From an uncultured Gammaproteobacteria bacterium (lineage in GTDB: Bacteria > Pseudomonadota > Gammaproteobacteria > Xanthomonadales > Xanthomonadaceae), in contig CAMPGW010000059.1 in the NCBI GenBank assembly GCA_946885735.1, forward strand, positions 1 to 18,267: DNA of 18,267 bases, in the 5' to 3' direction. The notes beneath the pieces are model-generated. The model was not told the DNA's origin. It saw only the letters and a program-made list of their open reading frames with translations, and did no database searches. This document shows, piece after piece, positions 1 through 6,643 of this stretch (positions are counted from its first letter, which is position 1; each line of letters starts with the position of its first letter). Both the position numbers and the translations under genes were made by a program.

Positions 1-1145
1 AGCAGCACGCGCTGGCGCGCCCACTTGAAGGCGTTCTCCAGCAGGTTGCCCATCAGTTCCTGCAGGTCGCCGATCTCGCCGAAGAAGCTGGCGTCGGCGT
101 CCACCTCGAACTCGCAGAACACGCCCTTGCCCAGGTAGACCTTCTCCAGGCTGGCGACGATTTCCTCGGCTCGCGGCTCGATCGCGATCGGCGCGGAGAA
201 CAGTGCGTGGCCGCTGCGCGCCGCGCGCGAGAGCTGGTAGCTGACGATCTCGCTCATGCGCTGCACCTGCACGCCGACCTCGCGTCGCAATTCCTCGTCG
301 CTCGCCCCCGAATCCAGGCGCGAACGCATCACCGCCAGCGGCGTCTTAAGGCTATGCGCCAGGTCGGCGAGCGTGTTGCGGCTCTGGTCGAGGTTCTTGT
401 GTTCGCTCTCGATCAGGCCGTTGATGGAATCGGTGATCTGCTGCAATTCGGGCGGATGCCGGCCCGACAATCGATCGGCGACGCCGCGGCGCACTCGCCC
501 GAGTTCGCGCTCCAGGTTGCGCACCGGTTGCAGGCTCCAGCGCAGCACCAGCATCTGCACCAGCAACAGCAGCATCGCCGCCAGCCCGAGGTAGCCCCAT
601 AGCGAACGCCGGAACACGCCGACCTGGCGCTCGAGCTGCTCGGCGTCCTCGTAGATGGCGATGGTGAAGCGCGTGACCGTGCTCGGTTGGCCGATCTCGC
701 CCTGCTCCCAGGCCAGGCCGTAGGTGAAGCGATAGACCTGGTGGGTCAAGCCTTCGGCATCCACGAAGGACAGCGGCGGCGGATCGAAGCGCTGTTCGCC
801 CGGCTTGAGCAATTCCGGTTCCGGCAACACGCGACCCAGCACCGAGGGCGAGTTCCAGCGCAGGGTCTTGCCACGCGCCACCGCGTAGAGGCCGCTGCCC
901 GGTTGCAGGTAGCGCGCGTCGGGCGCCTGCCCCGGCGGCGGCTCGATCAGCTCGCCGTCACGGGTGAACTCGAACTCGCCCAGGTAGGCATAGGCGTCGT
1001 TCTGCAGGCGCTCCTGCAGGTTGCTGATCGCCGTGCGCCGGAACGCCTGGTCGAGAGCGACGCCGGTCAGGCCAAGGAACGCCACCAGCCCGAGGCTGGC
1101 GGCGAGCAACTGGCGGGCATGCAGGGAGAGGGCACGCCTCGCCAT
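1..1145 (-). CDS. phoQ: PhoQ-like sensor histidine kinase (3' end cut off by the window)
   Basis: Membrane sensor kinase that would autophosphorylate on histidine and pass the phosphate to the regulator encoded just upstream. I translated 381 codons from the ATG at 1145. Residues about 12-30 form a first membrane segment, about 31-180 a periplasmic sensor region and about 183-202 a second membrane segment. A HAMP-like linker follows, then the H-box LADLAHSLKTPLAV with His264 as the likely phospho-site. The ATP-binding domain begins after that, and the N-box NLLENAFKW (about 367-375) is the last motif before the window ends, so the G-boxes are missing. The gene starts 9 bp after the regulator stop. 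The H-box form and the paired regulator fit PhoQ. The signal sensed cannot be read from the sequence. Confidence 0.9.
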   Translation of the reverse strand, partial: MARRALSLHARQLLAASLGLVAFLGLTGVALDQAFRRTAISNLQERLQNDAYAYLGEFEFTRDGELIEPPPGQAPDARYLQPGSGLYAVARGKTLRWNSPSVLGRVLPEPELLKPGEQRFDPPPLSFVDAEGLTHQVYRFTYGLAWEQGEIGQPSTVTRFTIAIYEDAEQLERQVGVFRRSLWGYLGLAAMLLLLVQMLVLRWSLQPVRNLERELGRVRRGVADRLSGRHPPELQQITDSINGLIESEHKNLDQSRNTLADLAHSLKTPLAVMRSRLDSGASDEELRREVGVQVQRMSEIVSYQLSRAARSGHALFSAPIAIEPRAEEIVASLEKVYLGKGVFCEFEVDADASFFGEIGDLQELMGNLLENAFKWARQRVL

Positions 1146-1154
1146 GAAGCTGGC

Positions 1155-1835
1155 TTATTCGCTACGCGGGATCGCAAACCGGTAGCCGCGTCCGCGCACC
1201 GTTTCGATTGGCTTGAGCTCACCCTCCGGGTCGAGCTTCTTGCGCAGGCGGCCGATGAAGACCTCCAGCACGTTCGAGTCGCGGTCGAAATCCTGCTGGT
1301 AGATGTGCTCGGTCAGGTCGGCCTTGGACACCAGCTCGCCGGCGTGCAGCATCAGGTACTCCAGCACCTTGTACTCGTAGCTGGTCAGGTCCACGCCGGC
1401 GCCGTTGACGCTGACGGTCTGCGCGGAGAGGTCCAGCGACACCGGGCCGCAATCGAGCGCCGGCTTGCTCCAGCCCGCGGCGCGGCGGAGCAGGGCGTTG
1501 ATGCGCGCCAGCAGTTCCTCGACGTGGAAGGGCTTGACCAGGTAATCGTCGGCGCCGGCCTTGAGGCCCTCGACCTTGTCCTGCCAGCTCGACCGCGCGG
1601 TCAGGATCAGGATCGGGAATTTCTTGCCTTCCGAGCGCAGCGTGCGCACCAGGTCCATGCCCGACATCTTGGGCAGGCCAAGGTCGATCACGCCCACGTC
1701 GAAGGGCAGTTCGCGGCCGTGGTACAGGCCTTCCTCGCCGTCGGCCGCCGCATCCACGGCGAATCCTTCGCGCTTCAGGCGGGCACTGAGGGTTTCCCGG
1801 AGGGGGGCTTCATCTTCGACCAGCAAGATACGCAT
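1155..1835 (-). CDS. phoP: PhoP-like response regulator, OmpR family
   Basis: DNA-binding response regulator of 226 aa. The receiver domain covers about residues 1-115, with the acidic pair Glu7/Asp8, phospho-acceptor Asp51 in VIDLGLP, Thr79 and Lys101 in KPF. The stretch TARSSWQDKVEGLKAGADDY closely resembles enteric PhoP, which is why I prefer PhoP over other OmpR regulators. The winged-helix domain covers about 125-224 and ends with ETVRGRGYRF. The start at 1835 is supported by a GAGGAG ribosome site 5 bases upstream. The gene is followed by the kinase gene and preceded at 39 bp by the PepSY-like gene, so all three are probably co-transcribed. Confidence 0.93.
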   Translation of the reverse strand: MRILLVEDEAPLRETLSARLKREGFAVDAAADGEEGLYHGRELPFDVGVIDLGLPKMSGMDLVRTLRSEGKKFPILILTARSSWQDKVEGLKAGADDYLVKPFHVEELLARINALLRRAAGWSKPALDCGPVSLDLSAQTVSVNGAGVDLTSYEYKVLEYLMLHAGELVSKADLTEHIYQQDFDRDSNVLEVFIGRLRKKLDPEGELKPIETVRGRGYRFAIPRSE

Positions 1836-1874
1836 GTCGTCTCCTCGGACGGATCCGGCCGCGAGCCGGACTTC

Positions 1875-2279
1875 TTACAGTGGCGGGTCAGCGTCCGATC
1901 CTTCGGACGAGTCGTTCTGTTCCTGCTCCTGCCTGTCGCGGTCCCGCCGCTTGCGGGGCCGCTCGCCGGGCGGTGCATCCTTCGGGTCTTCCTGCAGGAC
2001 GCGCACCCGGCCGTCTGCCGTCAGTACCTTCAGGCGATACACCTCCCGCCCGTCACGCTGCATCGGCTCGGCCCTGAGGACCTCGCCCCCGGTCTGCCGC
2101 TCGACCCGGCGAACCGAGTCGGGAAGCGAGCCGCGGTCCTGGCTCCGGTCCCTCTCCCGTTCCTGCCGGGCCGGCTCGGGAGCAGGCTTGGCCGGGGGTT
2201 TTTGCGCCCAAACGCTACCGGTTCCGAGCAGGATCGTCGGAACAAGCCACATTTTCAGCAGGCGAGAGGAAGCGGACAT
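1875..2279 (-). CDS. small secreted PepSY-like protein upstream of phoPQ
   Basis: A 134-aa product with a signal peptide (cleavage expected near residue 25, GSVWA/QK). The middle is Pro/Arg/Glu rich. A PepSY-like segment at about 64-96 (GGEVLRAEPMQRDGREVYRL, then VLTADGRVRVL) is followed by a very charged Arg/Asp/Glu/Gln tail. PepSY proteins are typically envelope proteins that modulate other proteins, and small ones often sit beside PhoP/PhoQ-type pairs. A role in tuning the kinase is inference. I chose the ATG at 2279 because it gives a clean signal peptide. A longer in-frame start at 2468 would run into the neighbouring gene. No clear Shine-Dalgarno precedes 2279, which fits a leaderless mRNA. 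Confidence 0.75.
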   Translation of the reverse strand: MSASSRLLKMWLVPTILLGTGSVWAQKPPAKPAPEPARQERERDRSQDRGSLPDSVRRVERQTGGEVLRAEPMQRDGREVYRLKVLTADGRVRVLQEDPKDAPPGERPRKRRDRDRQEQEQNDSSEGSDADPPL

Positions 2280-2287
2280 TGCGGGCG

Positions 2288-2317
2288 ATGGTAGCCGATG
2301 AAACGTGAACAAGCCAA
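2288..2317 (-). promoter_or_regulatory. possible promoter of the PepSY-phoP-phoQ operon
   Basis: On the minus strand TTGGCT (2317-2312) and TACCAT (2293-2288) are spaced by 18 bases and would place the transcription start at or next to the ATG at 2279. Upstream is a perfect 7-1-7 palindrome, GCGATTC-T-GAATCGC (2327-2341), a possible regulator site. Both calls are pattern matches only. Confidence 0.35.
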
Positions 2318-2379
2318 AGTCGTGGCGCGATTCTGAATCGCCGGCAGTGAATCCGGTCTGAACCTGAACGACCGGCGGT

Positions 2380-3291
2380 TCAGTGGATTTCGGCCACGCA
2401 GCAGCGCAGCGAACCGCCGGCCTTCTCGATTTCGGACAGGTCCACCGGGCGGATCCGGAAGCCGGCATCGGCCAGCTGCTGGCGCTGGCCGGGGCGCAAG
2501 GCGTCGGCGCCGGCCTGGCTCATCCATACGGTCCCCGGCGACAGGGCGATGCAGTTGCCGGCGAAGGCCGCCTTCTGCGCGGGATCGAGTTCGACGGCCG
2601 CCGGCTGGTAGAAATCGGCGATGGCCGTCGGCACCGCCGGGTCGGCGAACCCGTCCGCCGCGATCACGGCCGCCCGCCCCGCCAGCACGCCCAGCACCAC
2701 GTTGGTGTGGTACTCGCCGGCCGACAGGTCGAACAGCAGCATCGCCCGCAGCCCGAAGGCGGCGTGCATGGCGGCGGCGCCGGCCTCGTCGCAGCGCTCG
2801 CCGAGGCCGCAATAGCCAACGCCCCGGGCGTGGTCGATCACCAGCGAGCCGGTCAGCTCGCACACGCCCGACTGCTCGCGCAGGTCGAGCACCTCGCACC
2901 CCAGCAGATCGGTGAAAAAGCGGCGGATGTCGGTGCGCCCGGCCTCGGCCTGCCGGATCGGGTGGCGCATGTGCCCCAGGATCAGCCGGCCGGGTGCAGT
3001 CGCGAAGACATTGTTCGGAAAGAGCGCATCGGGCGTATTTGGGTCGCCGGGGAAGCACACGGTCGGCAGTACCTCGGCCAAGGCCTGCTGCAGCGCGCGG
3101 TGCTGCGCGAGGGCGCGCTGCGGATCGACTGCCTGGCCCAGGTCCATGTAGCGGTTGTCGCTCGCCGACTGCTCGGCCAGCGCGAAGCCCTCCGGCGCCA
3201 CCAGGAAGGCCGCCTTCGCGGTCGCGCCCTCGGTTCGCACCGGCAGGCCGCGCGCCAGCGCGAAGAATTCCGCCAGGTCGCGCGTGATCAT
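2380..3291 (-). CDS. arginine deiminase/DDAH-like hydrolase (amidinotransferase superfamily)
   Basis: A 303-aa soluble protein of the guanidino-group-modifying superfamily, which includes arginine deiminases, dimethylarginine hydrolases and CtlX-type citrulline-utilisation hydrolases. Visible family motifs are PDALFPNNVF (about 87-96, Asp88), CELTGSLV (about 144-151, Glu145), GEYHTNVVLG (about 192-201, His195) and the C-terminal GGSLRCCVAEIH, where Cys297 or Cys298 would be the nucleophile. The length and the short C-terminal Cys motif fit the single-domain CtlX/DDAH-like branch better than full-length arginine deiminase. The exact substrate is unknown. The start overlaps the dusA stop by 4 bp (ATGA), so translation is probably coupled to dusA. 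Confidence 0.82.
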   Translation of the reverse strand: MITRDLAEFFALARGLPVRTEGATAKAAFLVAPEGFALAEQSASDNRYMDLGQAVDPQRALAQHRALQQALAEVLPTVCFPGDPNTPDALFPNNVFATAPGRLILGHMRHPIRQAEAGRTDIRRFFTDLLGCEVLDLREQSGVCELTGSLVIDHARGVGYCGLGERCDEAGAAAMHAAFGLRAMLLFDLSAGEYHTNVVLGVLAGRAAVIAADGFADPAVPTAIADFYQPAAVELDPAQKAAFAGNCIALSPGTVWMSQAGADALRPGQRQQLADAGFRIRPVDLSEIEKAGGSLRCCVAEIH

Positions 3292-4298
3292 GCGGCTTGC
3301 GCCCTGGCCCGCGTCGGTTCCAGTGCGTGCTCGATGAGTTCGAGCCCGGCATCGGCGCGCGGCGCGCCCTCGCTCAGCACCTGACGAAACGCGCGCCCGC
3401 CCGGCTGGCCATGGAACAGGCCGAGGATGTGCCGGGTGATGTGCTTGATCGCCACGCCGCGCGCCAACTGCGCCTGCACGTAGGGCAAGTAGGCGCGCAG
3501 CAAGTCCTCGCGCGGCTGCGGCTCGCGTTCGGCCAGCGCGCAGTCGAGCAGGTGCAGGCGATACGGTTCGTGGTAGGCCATGCGCCCGATCATCACTTCA
3601 TCCACGAAGGCGAGTTGCGCGACGGCTTCCTCCACGGTGGACAGGCCGCCATTGAGTGCGATGCGCAGTTGCAGCCGCTCGCGCTTGAGCCGGTGGACCC
3701 AGTCGTAACGCAGCGGCGGGATCTCGCGGTTCTCCTTCGGCGACAGCCCGCTCAGCCAGGCCTTGCGCGCATGCACGACGAAATCCGTGCAACCCGTCGC
3801 CGCCACCGTGTCCACGAAGGCGAGGAAGCCGTCGTAGTCCTCCTGCTCGTCCACGCCGAGCCGGCACTTCACCGTCACCGGGATGCGCACCGCCTCGCGC
3901 ATGGCCGCGATGCATTCCGCGACCAGCGGCGGTTCCCTCATCAGGCAGGCGCCGAAGCGGCCCGCCTGCACGCGGTCGGACGGGCAGCCGACGTTGAGGT
4001 TGACCTGGTCGTAGCCCCGGTCCGCGCCGATGCGGGCCGCCTGGGCCAGCAGCGCGGGGTCGCTGCCGCCAAGTTGCAGCGCCACCGGATGCTCGCTCCG
4101 ATCGAAGCCGAGCAGGCGCTCACGGTCGCCGTGGATCACTGCCTGCGCGTGAACCATCTCGGTATACAGCAGCGCGCCCGGCGCCAGCACGCGATGGAAG
4201 GCGCGGCAGTGGCGGTCGGTCCAGTCCATCATCGGGGCGACCGAGAGCTGGGAACGCCCTGGAATGCTGGCCTGATGCGGGTTAGCGGCTGAATTCAT
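3288..4298 (-). CDS. dusA: tRNA-dihydrouridine(20/20a) synthase DusA, with an island-derived N-terminus
   Basis: Flavin enzyme that reduces uridine to dihydrouridine in the D-loop of tRNAs. The 336-aa product carries LSVAPMMDWTDRHCR (18-32), the FMN-barrel motif LQLGGSDP (75-82) and the catalytic NVGCPSDRV (102-110, Cys105). Later conserved blocks are KCRLGVD, HARKAWL and LNGGL. The gene is intact, but the first 17 codons lie outside the 29-bp att repeat, on the island side, so they and the promoter come from the integrated element. No good ribosome site precedes the ATG at 4298. It overlaps the downstream hydrolase gene by 4 bp. Confidence 0.95.
   Translation of the reverse strand: MNSAANPHQASIPGRSQLSVAPMMDWTDRHCRAFHRVLAPGALLYTEMVHAQAVIHGDRERLLGFDRSEHPVALQLGGSDPALLAQAARIGADRGYDQVNLNVGCPSDRVQAGRFGACLMREPPLVAECIAAMREAVRIPVTVKCRLGVDEQEDYDGFLAFVDTVAATGCTDFVVHARKAWLSGLSPKENREIPPLRYDWVHRLKRERLQLRIALNGGLSTVEEAVAQLAFVDEVMIGRMAYHEPYRLHLLDCALAEREPQPREDLLRAYLPYVQAQLARGVAIKHITRHILGLFHGQPGGRAFRQVLSEGAPRADAGLELIEHALEPTRARAQAA
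4220..4248. repeat. attachment-site core copy inside dusA
   Basis: This 29-bp stretch begins TCCAGTCCATC and ends GACCGAGAGC. It is identical to 8651-8679 and encodes dusA residues LSVAPMMDW on the minus strand. It is the expected target of dusA-specific integrases. The identity stops sharply on both sides. Confidence 0.92.
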
Positions 4299-4362
4299 GA
4301 GTTTAGCGCTTCATGGATTCCCGGGGGATTGTCCGGGGTTTTGAGACATTCCAGCGCTACCG

Positions 4363-4400
4363 TTGCTACGCGGATTGCTACAGAGGAGCCCGCGTAGCAA
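4363..4400. promoter_or_regulatory. inverted repeat with TTGCTAC heptamers before the integrase
   Basis: An 11-bp inverted repeat (TTGCTACGCGG at 4363-4373, CCGCGTAGCAA at 4390-4400) ends directly at the integrase ATG. TTGCTAC also recurs in direct orientation at 4375-4381. The loop contains the GAGGAG ribosome site (4383-4388). The arrangement could be integrase or excisionase arm sites, an operator, or an RNA hairpin masking the ribosome site. The divergent dusA promoter must also lie in 4299-4400. Confidence 0.5.
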
Positions 4401-5406
4401 ATGGGGACAATCACCAACCGGCGTCGGCGCGACGGATCCACAGGATACACGGCGCAAATCCGGGTAACCCGAGAGGGCCGCGTAGTGCACTCCGAGTCGG
4501 AGACGTTCGACCGTCGCGCCTTGGCCGAGCAATGGCTGCGCCGGCGAGAGGGCGAGCTCGACACCCAGCGGGCCCGGGGCGAGCCGATCGGCAAGCGGAT
4601 GACCGTCGGCGAGATGGCGACCTGGTACGAGGATCGCGCGAGCGAGCCCTGGGGCCGAACGAAGACCACGGACATTCGCCGGATCCGCGCCAGTGGCCTG
4701 GCCGACAAGCGCGTCGACCAGCTCACCCGCCAAGACTTCATCGCCTACGTCGCGAACCGCCGCTAGGCAGGAGCCGGGACCGCCACGGCCGGCAACGACC
4801 TGATCTGGCTGCGGGTATCTGCGGCGCGAGCGACTCATCGGAAAGCCGAACAAGCGTGATCGCCGGCTACGGCCTGCCGAGGAGGCGCAGTTGCTCGAGC
4901 ACCTGGATGGACGCCGCGGGATGCCCGCCGGCGATCTGATGCGCTTCGCGCTGCTTACGGCCCGGCGCCAGGAGGAGATCACCCGCCTGAGATGGCGCGA
5001 CCTCGAGCCTGACCGCGGTATCGCCTGGCTGGACGACGTCAAGCATCCAACCCGCAAGAAGGGCAACCGCCGCGCCTTCCGCATGCTGAGCGAGGCGTGG
5101 GCGATCATAGATCGGCAGCCGCGGCCGGCCGAGTTGGGCGACGAGTGTGTGTTTCCGTTCGAACCCAAATCCCTCGTCGCAGCCTTCACTCGTGCCGTGC
5201 ACCTGCTCGGGATCCCCGACCTGCACTTCCACGACCTCCGGCACGAAGCGACCAGCCGGTTGTTCGAACGCGGCTACTCGATCCAGGAAGTGGCGCAGTT
5301 CACCCTGCATGAGTCATGGGCCACGCTCAAGCGCTACACGCATCTTCGGCCTGAAGACGTGCCTGAGCGAGCAGTTCGAAGCCTGCTGCAGGTTCCGCCT
5401 CGCTAA
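4401..5406 (+). pseudogene. dusA-type tyrosine integrase, disrupted
   Basis: Site-specific recombinase of the phage integrase family. The N-terminal arm-binding and core-binding part (MGTITNRRRRDGSTGYTAQI onward) is open for 121 codons to a TAG at 4764-4766. The same frame then continues with plausible family sequence (AGAGTATAGNDLIWLR). The catalytic part resumes in another frame near 4816 (YLRRERLIGKPNKRDRR) and runs to the TAA at 5404-5406. About 20-25 residues are missing at the junction compared with my recollection of the family. Catalytic residues all survive: Arg in TARRQEEITRLRW, Lys in HPTRKKGN, His and Arg in FHDLRHE, His in LHESW and Tyr in KRYTH. Nonsense plus a frame-changing deletion makes a functional full-length product unlikely. 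Confidence 0.9.
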
Positions 5407-5431
5407 AAGAAAAGGCCCGCCGAAGCGGGCC
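5405..5431 (-). terminator. Rho-independent terminator of the two-gene minus operon
   Basis: The perfect 7-bp stem GGCCCGC/GCGGGCC (5414-5420, 5425-5431) has a 4-base loop. On the minus strand it is followed by TTTTCTTTT (5413-5405). It lies 25 bp past the 51-aa gene and overlaps the integrase stop codon, so it separates the two converging units. Confidence 0.85.
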
Positions 5432-5456
5432 TTCCGAAATTCTTGGCGTAACCAAG

Positions 5457-5612
5457 TTACGCATCCGCCGGGCACTCTTCGAAGAGAGATTCCCAATGGC
5501 CACGAATGCGGCGAAGTTCGTTGCAGGCCTCATCGGCCAGCAAAAGCAGGTCGTCCCTGTTCTTGGGGTCAGCCAGGGCGAACAAATCGAAGTTCAATGC
5601 ATTGTGTTCCAT
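5457..5612 (-). CDS. unknown 51-aa acidic protein
   Basis: A short ORF, MEHNALNFDLFALADPKNRD onward, rich in Leu, Asp and Glu, with a predicted helix at about 18-38 (LLLLADEACNELRRIR). I do not recognise it. It is supported by a strong ribosome site (GGTAGGAGG, 5 bases before the ATG), by lying 13 bp after the stop of the 121-aa gene on the same strand, and by the terminator 25 bp beyond its stop. No signal peptide or membrane segment is seen. It might be a small partner of the protein encoded upstream. Confidence 0.68.
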   Translation of the reverse strand: MEHNALNFDLFALADPKNRDDLLLLADEACNELRRIRGHWESLFEECPADA

Positions 5613-5625
5613 ATTGCCTCCTACC

Positions 5626-5991
5626 TCAGTACTTCATCTGTGAATCCAACAGCTTGACGGCCTTGTTGTATTCGTTCTCATCCTTGCTCTGTAGCGCAGT
5701 GTTTAACATTCGAATCAGCCATACGCACTGCTTCGAATTTAAAACCTGCTTCGTTTCGTCCGTGTCCAACAGCCCAGAGTCCATGAAGATCGACAGCGCT
5801 GCCTCGATAATGCCCAAGCCGTGGAGGATGTCCTCGATCTTGGGATTGATGCTGAATTCGATCTTGGTGAAACCAAAAACTCGATCAGCATCGAGGATGA
5901 CGTTGACGCTCTTTACAACCTCCGACCAAAGCTCCTGGATTTTTAGGGTTAGTTGCTGCTGCTGGGCTGCTTGGCCCGTACCTATTGCCAT
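5626..5991 (-). CDS. unknown 121-aa helical protein
   Basis: No family recognised. The protein starts MAIGTGQAAQQQQLTLKIQE and looks entirely helical and soluble, with regular Leu/Ile spacing and a Lys/Asp/Asn-rich C-terminus. It has one Cys (KQCVWLI). Base composition is much less GC-rich than the chromosomal genes, consistent with recent acquisition. The start at 5991 has a GAGGT ribosome site about 10 bases upstream. It forms an operon with the 51-aa gene, and the pair ends at a terminator. Two small adjacent genes on an island could be a toxin-antitoxin, a phage-control or a structural module. The sequence alone does not decide. Confidence 0.68.
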   Translation of the reverse strand: MAIGTGQAAQQQQLTLKIQELWSEVVKSVNVILDADRVFGFTKIEFSINPKIEDILHGLGIIEAALSIFMDSGLLDTDETKQVLNSKQCVWLIRMLNTALQSKDENEYNKAVKLLDSQMKY

Positions 5992-6395
5992 CTATCCGAC
6001 CTCAGGTTAGGCCTCGAATTCCCAACCCCGGCCCAATGGCCAGTGAACAATGGCTGAGCACCCAGTTTTTGGTGAACAAAACGGCCGCCTGGTTAGGGCA
6101 GCCGGTAAGTATAGCTCTATTCCGTACGATCACGCCTTTTCGGGTCGTGCGTAAAGCCGGCCTTAACACGGACATTACGCACCGAAATGTGTCAAGCGCA
6201 AGCATGCCGGAAGTTGGGGCCTGCTAAGCCAGCCCGGTCTAGACCCGGTCCGCCTAAGTCGTTGACACCAGTGACTATTTTCAAGGTCACCGATTGACAC
6301 TTTTTGTCACCCGCCCGGTGTACCCCGCAGGAACATCGTTGCGAATAGTTAAACTGCGCTACCGCTGGTTGGGGTCAGGGGGCCCCCAGTCCGGG
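5992..6395. other. gene-free island stretch with possible control elements
   Basis: No convincing gene on either strand. Short open frames here lack ribosome sites and recognisable protein sequence. Visible elements are a TATACT -10-like hexamer on the minus strand (6113-6108) without a good -35 box, which could serve the 121-aa gene, and an 8-bp inverted repeat GTGCGTAA/TTACGCAC (6147-6154, 6175-6182). There is also a cluster of GTGAC/GTCAC and TGACA/TGTCA half-sites (6271-6309), and two TTGACA hexamers on the plus strand (6263, 6294). It may be the regulatory region of the island or the debris of lost genes. Confidence 0.45.
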
Positions 6396-6438
6396 GTCGT
6401 TACCCTGCCCCTTCGCTTCTCCGGGGCAGGGTAACGAC
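6396..6438. repeat. perfect 16-bp-arm palindrome, REP-like
   Basis: Arms GTCGTTACCCTGCCCC (6396-6411) and GGGGCAGGGTAACGAC (6423-6438) are perfectly complementary around an 11-base loop. A GGGGGCCCCC tract lies just to the left (6377-6386). There is no T-run after the stem, so it is a poor terminator. The core GTTACCC/GGGTAAC does not fit the integron attC consensus. A REP-type or miniature-element palindrome is the best guess. Confidence 0.6.
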
Positions 6439-6460
6439 ACCAGCAGTGCTCGTCAAATAA

Positions 6461-6640
6461 TGCCCAGCCGCCTCGCCATGTGCCACCCGCAGCGGTGCCC
6501 TGGACTTCCCACAGGCCGAGTTCGGGAAGCTGCTGGCGGAGATCCCGCGCACCGAGCTGGCTGCGCTGCGGAAGTCGCTCGGCGCATGCAACGACCAGCT
6601 CAAATTCCTGGCCAATTCGATCGACCGGGCCGCGAGGTAA
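6461..6640 (+). pseudogene. 3' fragment of an unknown gene
   Basis: The frame after the TAA at 6458-6460 stays open for 59 codons and reads like real protein towards its end (LDFPQAEFGKLLAEIPRTEL, then AALRKSLGACNDQLKFLANS). It stops at TAA 6638-6640, 3 bp before the DUF1643 start. It has no ATG, GTG or TTG start with a ribosome site, and its upstream part would run into the 6396-6438 palindrome. I read it as the surviving end of a gene truncated by insertion or deletion. Tight spacing to the next gene suggests it was once the first gene of the DUF1643-PrtN operon. Confidence 0.5.
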
Positions 6641-6643
6641 GCC

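Noticed and set aside
687..2294. Long plus-strand open frame (about 535 codons)
   Set aside because: It is antisense to the PhoQ-, PhoP- and PepSY-type genes, whose minus-strand proteins have clear motifs. The frame is open only because of GC-rich codon bias.
2353..2383. Terminator after the hydrolase gene (CCGGTC/GACCGG or CTGAACC/GGTTCAG stems)
   Set aside because: The stems are short, mutually exclusive and lack a T-run. One overlaps the stop codon.
2255..3352. Minus-strand open frame of about 365 codons over the hydrolase gene
   Set aside because: It is an Arg/Ala/Gly-rich shadow in another frame. The 303-aa frame has the conserved catalytic motifs and the coupled start.
5985..6227. Small open frames on both strands between 5985 and 6227
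   Set aside because: They overlap each other and the 121-aa gene start or its leader, lack ribosome sites and give no protein-like pattern.
6396..6438. The palindrome as a Rho-independent terminator or attC site
   Set aside because: No T-run follows either side of the stem, and GTTACCC/GGGTAAC does not match GTTRRRY/RYYYAAC.
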